From Saprospiraceae bacterium (GTDB lineage: Bacteria > Bacteroidota > Bacteroidia > Chitinophagales > Saprospiraceae), in the NCBI GenBank assembly GCA_016713025.1, contig JADJPZ010000003.1, positions 620,001-684,000 of the forward strand: a DNA stretch of 64,000 nt. The letters run 5' to 3'. Position 1 is the first letter of the stretch; each line of letters begins with the position of its first letter. The translations under genes and the position numbers were made by a program. Of this stretch, positions 39,230 to 46,657 are shown piece after piece. Under the pieces are notes generated by a model, which did no database searches, had not been told where the DNA came from, and saw only the letters and a program-made list of their open reading frames with translations.

Positions 39230-39470
39230 TTGATTTTACCACCCTCTTAGTCATTTTGGTTATATTTGAAACTCTCACTACAAATCTCATTTTAGGGGTG
39301 TATCCCAAAATTGCACTGTATTATTTAATTTTTAAGTTTCTAATTTAGTGTGTTATCCTAATAGTTAGCAGTTTAAGGGTGGGACGTCCCCTTAGGGATT
39401 GAGGGTTGTGGGCAGTATAAACTATTTTAGTGTAAAAAATGGGATACACCCCATTTTAGATATTCACCTT
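39230..39470. repeat. Family A remnant interrupted by family B
   Basis: The right end of a family A element is seen as TATTTGAAACTCTCACTAC and CATTTTAG on the left (up to 39295), and CATTTTAGATATTCACC on the right (from 39452). The family B element lies exactly between the two copies of CATTTTAG. Confidence 0.75.
39296..39451. mobile_element. MITE-like repeat, family B, copy 1
   Basis: A 156-bp element with inverted ends GGGTGTATCCC and GGGATACACCC. The 8-bp sequence CATTTTAG is present on both sides (39288-39295 and 39452-39459) and only once in intact family A copies, so it is a target-site duplication. The interior has a GGGTGGGACGTCCCC palindrome. A second copy of the same length is at 62237-62392. 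Confidence 0.9.
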
Positions 39471-39780
39471 TGAGTTTTTTTAGCTGCATGCCTGTGGTAA
39501 TCTAAGATCATTTATGTTTTCAGTATTATTGATCATCCAAAGCTTTATACAAGCCACTCGTTGGATTTCGATAGGTAGAAATTTTGACTTTTCACCTTTC
39601 CAATTCTTTTCTGTTTCCTTATCTGCAAAACTAACTATCGAAATTTAGCGTTTTGGTATATAAATAAACTTATCGCTAGAGTTTGATAACACCATTGATG
39701 GAGATAAGTTATCTATTCTATACCGCTCGTGACGCGGGACGAGTTAAGACAACTAAAAATCAATAAAAAAAAATAACCAG

Positions 39781-40403
39781 ATGCAAAAAAATCTTTTTAT
39801 AGCCTTTGAAGGCATCGATGGCAGTGGCAAAAGCACGCAGGTAAAGTTACTAGCTAAATATCTGACCCAACAAGGGCATAAAGTATATACCACCTTTGAG
39901 CCCACAGATAGTCGTATAGGTACCATGATCCGGGACATATTCAATCATCGTATGGAAGGTGACCAGCGGGTCATCGCTACGCTGTTTGCCGCCGACCGAC
40001 TCCACCATCTACTCAACAATACTGACGGCATACTCAAAAAACTAGCCGAAGGCTACACTGTCATCACCGACAGGTACTATCTCTCCTCCTATGCTTACCA
40101 CAGTGTGTATGTAGATATGGATTGGGTGATACAAGCCAATTCTATGAGTGCTGATCTATTAAGACCTGACCTGAACATCTACATCGATATCAGCCCGGAA
40201 GTCAGTATGGAACGCCTGCGAAAAGGTAGGAAGCTATGGAAATGTATGAAACCCTCGATCACCAGGTGAAGGTATATCAGAAATATGAAGAAGCCATGGA
40301 AAGAGTAAAAAATGTAGAGAAAATAGTCAGAGTTGACGGAAACAGAGATGCTGAACAAATTGCCAATGATATTAAGAGTATGTTTAATTTTTTATTGCCT
40401 TAA
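39781..40403 (+). pseudogene. tmk: Thymidylate kinase, frameshifted near the 3' end
   Basis: dTMP kinase of about 207 aa when repaired. The P-loop is EGIDGSGKST, followed by DRYYLSSYAY. The frame breaks at about 40225-40236: after MERLRKGR the original frame ends early at 40269. The +1-shifted frame continues as MEMYETLDHQVKVYQKYEEA with good family similarity to the stop at 40403. One base is missing (or two are extra). The last nine codons lie inside a family D repeat that begins at 40376. As tmk is usually essential, a sequencing error or a second copy elsewhere should be considered. Confidence 0.85.
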
Positions 40404-40561
40404 AATCAATATATTATGAACCTGGCTTCAAAATAATCGCCTTATTTAGTTCACCTGCCCGCCTATTATCATAGTAGTCAGGCAAGCTAAATGCGTTGAT
40501 TATTTTATCGCCAGAACCATAATCTCTTAATTTACAACTAAGAAAAATTTTAAACATACTC
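40376..40561. mobile_element. MITE-like repeat, family D, copy 3
   Basis: A 186-bp element with inverted ends GAGTATGTTTAA and TTTAAACATACTC, flanked by TAA at 40373-40375 and 40562-40564. The inside carries a hairpin (ATAATCGCCTTATTTAG...CTAAATGCGTTGATTAT, about 40440-40505). Its left end supplies the final codons and stop of tmk. Confidence 0.8.
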
Positions 40562-40608
40562 TAAGATCTTAGTAGAAGATCGAAGTGCTCAAAGTACTAT
40601 ATCTTCCA

Positions 40609-41505
40609 TTACACAATAGGGTTAATATCCTCTTTTGAAAAAGAGGATTGGAGATATTGAACAATCACATCTGTAAATCTTCTGTGACCATCCTGCACAT
40701 AATCAAGATATAAGTCGGGTTCTATCAGTTCGAGTTCCATCAGATGAAACACATTGCCGATCATCACTCCATCAATTCTGGCATAGAGAAGGTCATGTTT
40801 GATGTATTGTATGATATTGGTACAACTATTGAGCAATAGATCATCAGGAAAATAAGGCATGTAAGAACCTCCAAATTGTGATTGAATCCTGAAATCGCCA
40901 TCTTTGGGTGTTTTAATTACTGCATGACTATATTTTTTGTCAAAAAAAACAAGTGAAATCTCTCCGTGAGTAATGATTTCCGGGATAAACTTCTGTATGA
41001 TCAAGTCATTACTTTTTCTGATATCTTTGTATACCGTGCTGATAGTATCTACATTCTGCAAAAAAAAGCACTCGGTAAGATAAGCACCTGCTGAAATAGC
41101 AGGCTTGATGACTGCTTTTTCCCAATCTTCCGGTATAAGCATACGGAAATCTGTGTCGTCATCTTTAGAAATAAAAATACCAGGGATGACAGGTATGCCA
41201 TACTCTTGCAACTCTTTCAGGTAGAACTTATGCGCGTTCCAAAAAATTGTATCCAACGTATTGATAGTGGTTATATTACGAGTTGCCAACTCCTTTAACC
41301 AGTTGAAAAATGTTTCTTTTTTTGTAAAATAGTCCCACGTATTTCTGAATAGCAAAACATCGTATCTGGTAGATTGGAATAAGGGATTATCCCAAATAAC
41401 AGCTTCAGCAAAGATGCCACTTTCCTTTAACAAGGGAATGAGCTTTTGATCAGATAAAGTCAAATCAGGAAAATCTGAACAAGTAAGAATGCCAACTCGA
41501 ATCAT
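40609..41505 (-). CDS. ATP-grasp family protein
   Basis: A 298-aa RimK/glutathione-synthetase-like ATP-grasp enzyme. The segments RNTWDYF, KPAISAGAYLT, IQKFIPEIITHGEISLVFF and ARIDGVMIGNVFHLMELELI line the ATP and metal site, with the two Glu of MELELIEP as metal ligands. It probably ligates a carboxylate to an amine. It resembles the DcsG/STM4014-type group, but the substrate is unknown. It stands alone, divergent from the PSFED genes. Confidence 0.82.
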   Translation of the reverse strand: MIRVGILTCSDFPDLTLSDQKLIPLLKESGIFAEAVIWDNPLFQSTRYDVLLFRNTWDYFTKKETFFNWLKELATRNITTINTLDTIFWNAHKFYLKELQEYGIPVIPGIFISKDDDTDFRMLIPEDWEKAVIKPAISAGAYLTECFFLQNVDTISTVYKDIRKSNDLIIQKFIPEIITHGEISLVFFDKKYSHAVIKTPKDGDFRIQSQFGGSYMPYFPDDLLLNSCTNIIQYIKHDLLYARIDGVMIGNVFHLMELELIEPDLYLDYVQDGHRRFTDVIVQYLQSSFSKEDINPIV

Positions 41506-41618
41506 GTTTTTGAAAAAAATTGTTAAAGATTATATTTAAAAAGGTTGTTTCAATAGGAAATCGACCCTGATTGGTCGTTAATTTTAGGTTAATGTCCTAC
41601 TAATGACAACAAAATGCA

Positions 41619-41626
41619 TAAATTTG
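41619..41626 (+). promoter_or_regulatory. Bacteroidota -7 box before the PSFED gene pair
   Basis: TAAATTTG fits TAnnTTTG, 42 nt upstream of ATG 41668. No clear -33 box was found. Confidence 0.35.
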
Positions 41627-41667
41627 TTCGTTTAAAACACTAGTGCAGACCAACCTTTGATACAAAA

Positions 41668-42318
41668 ATGCAAAAACAAACATACGCTTTTATTCTTGGC
41701 ATCGTGATTTTTATTTCTATATCAGGTTTTTCTCAATCTGATACCGTAAGACTTAAAAATCCAAGCTTTGAAGACAACCCCAAAAGGGGCGGAGAAGCAA
41801 TGACAGGTATTTCCGGATGGTTTGACTGTGGCAAGATCAACTTTCCATCGGAATCACCGCCGGATATTCATCCTAATGGATATTGGGGAAATAATTTACC
41901 AGCTTACCATGGGAAAACTTATCTTGGTATGGTTGCCAGGGATAATGGAACGTATGAATCAGTGTCACAAAAACTAAATAGTCGATTATTAAAAAACACT
42001 GAATATGAGTTTACATTAAATATTGCAAAATCTAAAAATTATATTAGTCGTACTAGAACAAGTGGTATTGAAGCAAATTACACCAATCCTATAGTGCTCA
42101 GAATCTGGGGAGGTCTTGGAAGTTGTGAAGAAAAGGAACTTTTATATTCATCAGCACCCATAAATCACAATGACTGGAGGCAGTATATAATCAGAATCAA
42201 ACCCAATCAAGATTTAAAAGGATTAACATTTGAAGCATATTATAAACCTGGCACTGTAACAGGATATAATGGTCATATATTATTAGATGCGATCTCAGAC
42301 ATAATTAAAATCAATTAA
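41668..42318 (+). CDS. Exported PSFED-type beta-sandwich protein
   Basis: A 216-aa protein with a signal peptide (FISISGFSQS). It begins its mature part with VRLKNPSFEDNPKRGGEA, followed by a jelly-roll-like domain with GWFDCG and YLGMVARDNGTYESVSQ. The family resembles carbohydrate-binding modules found on Bacteroidota surface proteins. It is a tandem paralogue of the next gene but lacks the OmpA domain. Confidence 0.75.
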   Translation: MQKQTYAFILGIVIFISISGFSQSDTVRLKNPSFEDNPKRGGEAMTGISGWFDCGKINFPSESPPDIHPNGYWGNNLPAYHGKTYLGMVARDNGTYESVSQKLNSRLLKNTEYEFTLNIAKSKNYISRTRTSGIEANYTNPIVLRIWGGLGSCEEKELLYSSAPINHNDWRQYIIRIKPNQDLKGLTFEAYYKPGTVTGYNGHILLDAISDIIKIN

Positions 42319-42363
42319 TAAGAAAAATTATCAATTTTCTAACTGAAAATTTGGACCAAGTAA

Positions 42364-43548
42364 ATGCATAAAATTAAGTTCAGTCTGATAAATTTATTAA
42401 TCATAGGTCAAATATCTGTGACTTGTTTTTCTCAAGCAGATACTGTAAGACTAAGAAATCCAAGCTTTGAAGACAACCCCAAAAGAGGAGGAGAAGCAAT
42501 GGAAGGTATTTCAGGATGGTTTGACTGTGGTAAGATCAATTTTCCATCGGAAACACCGCCGGATATTCATCCTAATGGATTTTGGGAAAATAATTTACCT
42601 GCATCAGATAAGAGAACTTATCTCGGGATGGTAGTAAGGGATAATAATACTTATGAATCCGTCTCACAAAGGCTGGACACCATGCTTCTTGCTGGTAAAT
42701 GTTACAAATTCACAGTCCATCTGGCCAAAGCAGCAAAATACATAAGCAAAACCAGAACCACAGGTGAAGAAGCAAATTATACTACACCTATAGTCCTGAG
42801 AATTTGGGGCGGTTCCGGTTTTTGTAATGAAAAAGAATTGCTGGGCGAATCTGATCCTGTCAGTAATACCAGCTGGCAAATCAATGCATTTGAGTTCAAA
42901 CCTAAGTCCAATATCCGGTCTATCACTTTTGAAGCATGCTACAAGACACCTACTTTTTTACCCTACAATGGCAATATTCTGGTAGACGGGGCATCAGATA
43001 TCATCAGGATCCCATGCCCGGGAGAAACGATTGCAGCTGTTGAAAAATCAAATCTACCACCTCATAAACGAAAAAAAACAGTAAATACAGCTCCTGACAC
43101 CGTAACACCGAAGCGAGAAACTGCTGTGGCCAACAATGTACCTAAAGATTTTAAGCCAAAGGTACTGCAGGAACTTAACAGAAATAGTATCAAACAAGGC
43201 CAGACCATTGAAATACGAAATCTGATGTTTCGGGCAGATTCTGCCAAGATAGAAAGTTCTTCATACGATGTGCTCAATGACATCTATGGATTTTTGGTAT
43301 CAAATAGTGATGTAATCATTGAGATCGGCGGTCATACGAATGGAATTCCTGATGATGAATATTGTGATAGGTTAAGTACTGCCCGAGCAAAAGCTGTCGC
43401 TGAGTACCTTGTAGGAAAAGGGGTAAATCCGGCAAAAGTTCAGTTCAAAGGGTATGGGAAACGCAAGCCATTAGCAGACAATAAAACCAAATTTGGAAGA
43501 GATAAAAACCAAAGGGTTGAAATCAAAATTCTCAGCCTGAATACATGA
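42364..43548 (+). CDS. PSFED-type domain fused to OmpA peptidoglycan-binding domain
   Basis: A 394-aa protein with a signal peptide, then the same beta-sandwich domain as the preceding gene (about residues 25-220). A linker rich in Lys, Pro and Thr (220-275) leads to an OmpA-like domain (about 285-394) with NLMFRADSAKI, IEIGGHTNG, LSTARAKAV and NQRVEIKIL, which binds peptidoglycan. It probably anchors the sugar-binding-like head at the outer membrane. A gene duplication followed by domain gain or loss explains the pair. Confidence 0.85.
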   Translation: MHKIKFSLINLLIIGQISVTCFSQADTVRLRNPSFEDNPKRGGEAMEGISGWFDCGKINFPSETPPDIHPNGFWENNLPASDKRTYLGMVVRDNNTYESVSQRLDTMLLAGKCYKFTVHLAKAAKYISKTRTTGEEANYTTPIVLRIWGGSGFCNEKELLGESDPVSNTSWQINAFEFKPKSNIRSITFEACYKTPTFLPYNGNILVDGASDIIRIPCPGETIAAVEKSNLPPHKRKKTVNTAPDTVTPKRETAVANNVPKDFKPKVLQELNRNSIKQGQTIEIRNLMFRADSAKIESSSYDVLNDIYGFLVSNSDVIIEIGGHTNGIPDDEYCDRLSTARAKAVAEYLVGKGVNPAKVQFKGYGKRKPLADNKTKFGRDKNQRVEIKILSLNT

Positions 43549-43602
43549 TTTATTTTCCTTAAAGAGCAAAAAACAAAAAATTACAACTCAAATGTCTGAC
43601 TT

Positions 43603-44256
43603 ATGATATCAGCTAAAGGGATAAAAAAATCATATGGAGCACTTCACGTACTGAAAGGTATAGATGTTGACATTTCGTCCGGTGAAATTATCAGTATTAT
43701 AGGTAAATCAGGTGCAGGAAAGAGTACCCTGCTGCATATACTTGGTACACTCGACAGGCCCGATGCCGGTAGTCTGGTCATCAATGATAAGGAGATAACT
43801 CACTATAATGAAAAAGTCCTCGCAGGATTCAGAAATAAGAATATTGGTTTTGTATTTCAATTTCATCACTTGCTTCAGGAATTTTCTGCCCTTGAAAATG
43901 TGTGTATTCCTGGATATATCGCAAGAAACAACGCCTCAATTGTGGAATCCAGGGCAAAAGAACTTCTTAATTATCTCGGACTTGCAGAACGAATGCACCA
44001 CAAGCCCGGTCAACTCTCAGGTGGAGAAGCACAAAGAGTCGCAATAGCCAGATCTCTGATCAATAACCCAACCGTAGTGTATGCTGATGAGCCTACAGGC
44101 AACCTTGATAAGGCAAATTCAGAAAGCCTGCACCAACTGATCATGGATTTGAGAAAAGATTTTAACATCACATTTGTCATCGTCACTCATAATGAAGACC
44201 TTGCCAGACTAAGTGACAGAATCATCACCCTTGAAGACGGTCTGATCAAAGTATAA
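43603..44256 (+). CDS. LolD-like ABC transporter ATP-binding protein
   Basis: A 217-aa ABC ATPase of the MacB/LolD group. Walker A is GKSGAGKST (residues 34-42), the Q-loop is FVFQFHHLLQEF, the signature is LSGGEAQRVAIAR, and Walker B is VVYADEP. It works with a membrane subunit that is not in the window, so lipoprotein release versus another export role is open. It is followed after 5 nt by a beta-barrel gene. Confidence 0.88.
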   Translation: MISAKGIKKSYGALHVLKGIDVDISSGEIISIIGKSGAGKSTLLHILGTLDRPDAGSLVINDKEITHYNEKVLAGFRNKNIGFVFQFHHLLQEFSALENVCIPGYIARNNASIVESRAKELLNYLGLAERMHHKPGQLSGGEAQRVAIARSLINNPTVVYADEPTGNLDKANSESLHQLIMDLRKDFNITFVIVTHNEDLARLSDRIITLEDGLIKV

Positions 44257-44261
44257 ATGAA

Positions 44262-44873
44262 ATGAAAGCAATCAATTTATTTATTTTTGCAGTTATCATT
44301 TTTTATTCTAATCTGAGTTTTTCGCAATCTGAAAGAGGGAAAAAAACCAATTATGAAGTGGGCATCACTTACGCAGCATTGGGTAATGCCGATATTGTTC
44401 ATTCCGGAATTGATGGAGCTCCATCATATGAATCAGAAAGAGTCCAGATAATTGGGTTAAATGCGGTAAGCACCATCAACCCATGGCTCGAGTTTGAAAC
44501 AGGTCTTGAGTATGGCAAATACAAATTTAGGGTAGAGTCATATCGTGGTCCCGGAATGCCAGTAAATATCTCTTCAGCCAACGCAGAATTATTGACAATA
44601 CCCGTAACAGTCAGAGCCGTATTTTTAAAATACTTTTTTATTAATGCCGGAGGTCTGTGTGGGATTCATATTTCAAATCAAAAAGAGCCTTCCAATCAGT
44701 CAGGTCTTGGACTTATGGCCGGATTAGGGGCCAGATATGCTTTTAAAAACGGATTATCTCTGATGATCAATCCTTATATACGTATTCACAATCTGATACA
44801 TTTTGGAGAAGGGCGAAACGGAGCATACTTGTTGGAAAATGGAGTCAGATTTGGTGCAGGGTATAGGTTATAG
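44262..44873 (+). CDS. Outer membrane beta-barrel protein
   Basis: A 203-aa protein with a signal peptide (IFYSNLSFSQ) and alternating hydrophobic strands typical of an eight-strand barrel (porin family). It ends with GAGYRL, which acts as the barrel signal, and uses a TAG stop. It lies directly after the LolD-like gene. The function is unknown. Confidence 0.75.
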   Translation: MKAINLFIFAVIIFYSNLSFSQSERGKKTNYEVGITYAALGNADIVHSGIDGAPSYESERVQIIGLNAVSTINPWLEFETGLEYGKYKFRVESYRGPGMPVNISSANAELLTIPVTVRAVFLKYFFINAGGLCGIHISNQKEPSNQSGLGLMAGLGARYAFKNGLSLMINPYIRIHNLIHFGEGRNGAYLLENGVRFGAGYRL

Positions 44874-45151
44874 TGGGTGTAATCATTTTTAGTTTGTATC
44901 AAAAATCTTACCAAAACCTAAAGCTCAGTAGGTTGTGGTTGGATGATTAAGGCACAAGTTGCATTTATCAGGCTTAGAACTGACTGAAACTTGCGCCAGC
45001 AAGGGGAAGAAGATGTGGTCAAAACCCGGAAGGATAATGGTAAATGTCATGATTTTTGTGCCAAACCTGCCTTCAAAAGCTTCTGACTAAAACTTATCAT
45101 AAGAAACTTATTGTCTTGTAGTCGCGTTGAATGCAAATGATCAAAAAGTCT

Positions 45152-45159
45152 TAACTTTG
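45152..45159 (+). promoter_or_regulatory. Bacteroidota -7 box directly before the Rpn gene
   Basis: TAACTTTG lies only 5 nt before ATG 45165. The transcript would begin at or near the ATG, so a leaderless mRNA is likely. The gap 44874-45164 holds nothing else that I recognise. Confidence 0.45.
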
Positions 45160-45164
45160 TACCA

Positions 45165-46082
45165 ATGAAACACAAAATCCAAAATCATCACGACAAAATC
45201 GTCAAGGAAACCTTTTTACGCCCTGAGTTGGCCAAAGAGTATTTCAAGCAATTTCTGCCCGCAGGTCTGAAAAATGTGATTGATATGGACACGATGACAA
45301 AATTAGAGACCTCCTACATTCAAGAAGGACTTGAAGAATATTTTTCTGATTTGGTATTTCAGTTTAAGGTCAAGGGTACTGAAAAAGAACTGTGTGTTTC
45401 ACTGCTGTTTGAGCACAAATCGCATCGCCACAAACATGTGCACGTACAACTCGGGCATTATATCTTTAGTCAGTGGGTGAAAGAACTCAAGGAAAGAACA
45501 GTAGTAGTCCCTATTATTCCATTTATCTATTATCAAGGCAAAAGCAAATGGAAGGTACTAAAATTACAGGACATGTTTAGCGACTATCCCGATGAAATTA
45601 AGAAATACATTCCTACCTTTGATTTTGTATTTATGGCTCTGAATGCCGTCAGTAAAAAAACATTGGATGCCATCACGGATGCTATGCTGATTATTGCGCT
45701 TACTGGGCATAATCGAAATATTGGCATTAAGGAGTTTGTCCAAAAACTAAACAATATTCTAAAACTAAAAAGTTTTGATGATATAGACGGGAACTTTATA
45801 AGTCATATCATTGTTTACAAAACGCGTGAAGATCTGATTGAAAAAGAAGAATTTATTGAATTGATAAAAACCATTCCTAATCCAGTTAATGATAATATTA
45901 TGAGTTTATATGATGCTATTAAAATCGAAGGGAAAATCGAAGAGAAAATCGAAACTGTCCTCACCTTAAATGAAGATAAACTGCCTTTAGAGCAAATAGC
46001 TAAATATGCTAGACTTACTATGAATGAAGTAAGAAAAATCCTGAAAGATAATGGTAAGTTACTGAAGGATAATGCTAAATAA
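45165..46082 (+). CDS. Rpn family recombination-promoting nuclease (YhgA-like)
   Basis: A 305-aa protein of the PF04754 (transposase_31/Rpn) family. HDKIVKETFLRPELAKEYFKQ, a PD-(D/E)xK core with SDLVFQF...LCVSLLFEHKSH, and QLGHYIFSQW are characteristic. Known Rpn proteins are DNA nucleases that promote RecA-independent recombination and are mobile or multi-copy in genomes. The C-terminus (residues 262-305) has the short EGKIEEKIET and KLPLEQIAKYARL helical repeats common to this family. Confidence 0.85.
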   Translation: MKHKIQNHHDKIVKETFLRPELAKEYFKQFLPAGLKNVIDMDTMTKLETSYIQEGLEEYFSDLVFQFKVKGTEKELCVSLLFEHKSHRHKHVHVQLGHYIFSQWVKELKERTVVVPIIPFIYYQGKSKWKVLKLQDMFSDYPDEIKKYIPTFDFVFMALNAVSKKTLDAITDAMLIIALTGHNRNIGIKEFVQKLNNILKLKSFDDIDGNFISHIIVYKTREDLIEKEEFIELIKTIPNPVNDNIMSLYDAIKIEGKIEEKIETVLTLNEDKLPLEQIAKYARLTMNEVRKILKDNGKLLKDNAK

Positions 46083-46177
46083 GAGTAAGGATCAAAATAA
46101 ACTTTGGTGGTTAAGTTTGTTGTATTGAAAATAAACCTCGGAGTAGTCTACCTATAAATACAAAACTAAGTAAGTAA

Positions 46178-46657
46178 TTAGCATCCGCCTTTGCGAGGTA
46201 CACGTTTATAAAGTATTTTTCCATCTCGTTGTACATTGTCGCCCGCTACTATTGGGTATGCATACTTGGGGGCGTGTGATACAAAATGGCTTCTTATAAT
46301 AATTTTGTCGTTAACTTTCAGGCTATGTAACAGCTCAAATTCATTTTTCAGATTCAAAACATTCTTGCCGGACTTTTCTGGCCCAAAAGCAAGAATAAAA
46401 TCATCACCATCAATCCTTACCATCAATCCGTAACCTAATCTTGAGACTGGCGGAAGAGAAAGGGAGGTTACAATTCCTTCCATATTGGTAGAATCTCTGA
46501 TGGACTAGCTTATCTTAGCTTCACTGGCATACACTTTTTTACCCGTTGGAGACGCTTCCCACTTTTTGTACATTATACCAGCTGGAGTAGCTGCCCATTC
46601 TTTTATTGCAGTTTTCCTTTCAGCAGCAGAGATAGGCTTTGAGACTTTTTCAGATAT
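46178..46657 (-). pseudogene. Hypothetical protein gene with an in-frame TAG
   Basis: The frame from ATG 46483 to 46178 (101 aa, ending VPRKGGC) has natural composition. Directly upstream, in the same frame, a further 50 codons are open from 46657 (AERKTAIKEWAATPAG, KKWEASPTGKKVYASEAK), interrupted only by TAG at 46505-46507. The upstream part looks coding, so this is either one gene with a nonsense mutation and a lost 5' end (it overlaps the end of the DUF5916 gene) or two adjacent fragments. The family is not recognised. Confidence 0.5.

Noticed and set aside
44874..45164. Possible structured RNA between the barrel gene and the Rpn gene
   Set aside because: No stable hairpin, conserved RNA motif or tRNA-like arm could be seen by eye.
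2748..46507. Two in-frame TAG codons (2748, 46505) as a sign of amber recoding
   Set aside because: TAG is used as a plausible natural stop by xerD (9191-9193) and the barrel gene (44871-44873), and no pylRS-like gene is seen, so isolated mutations are more likely.
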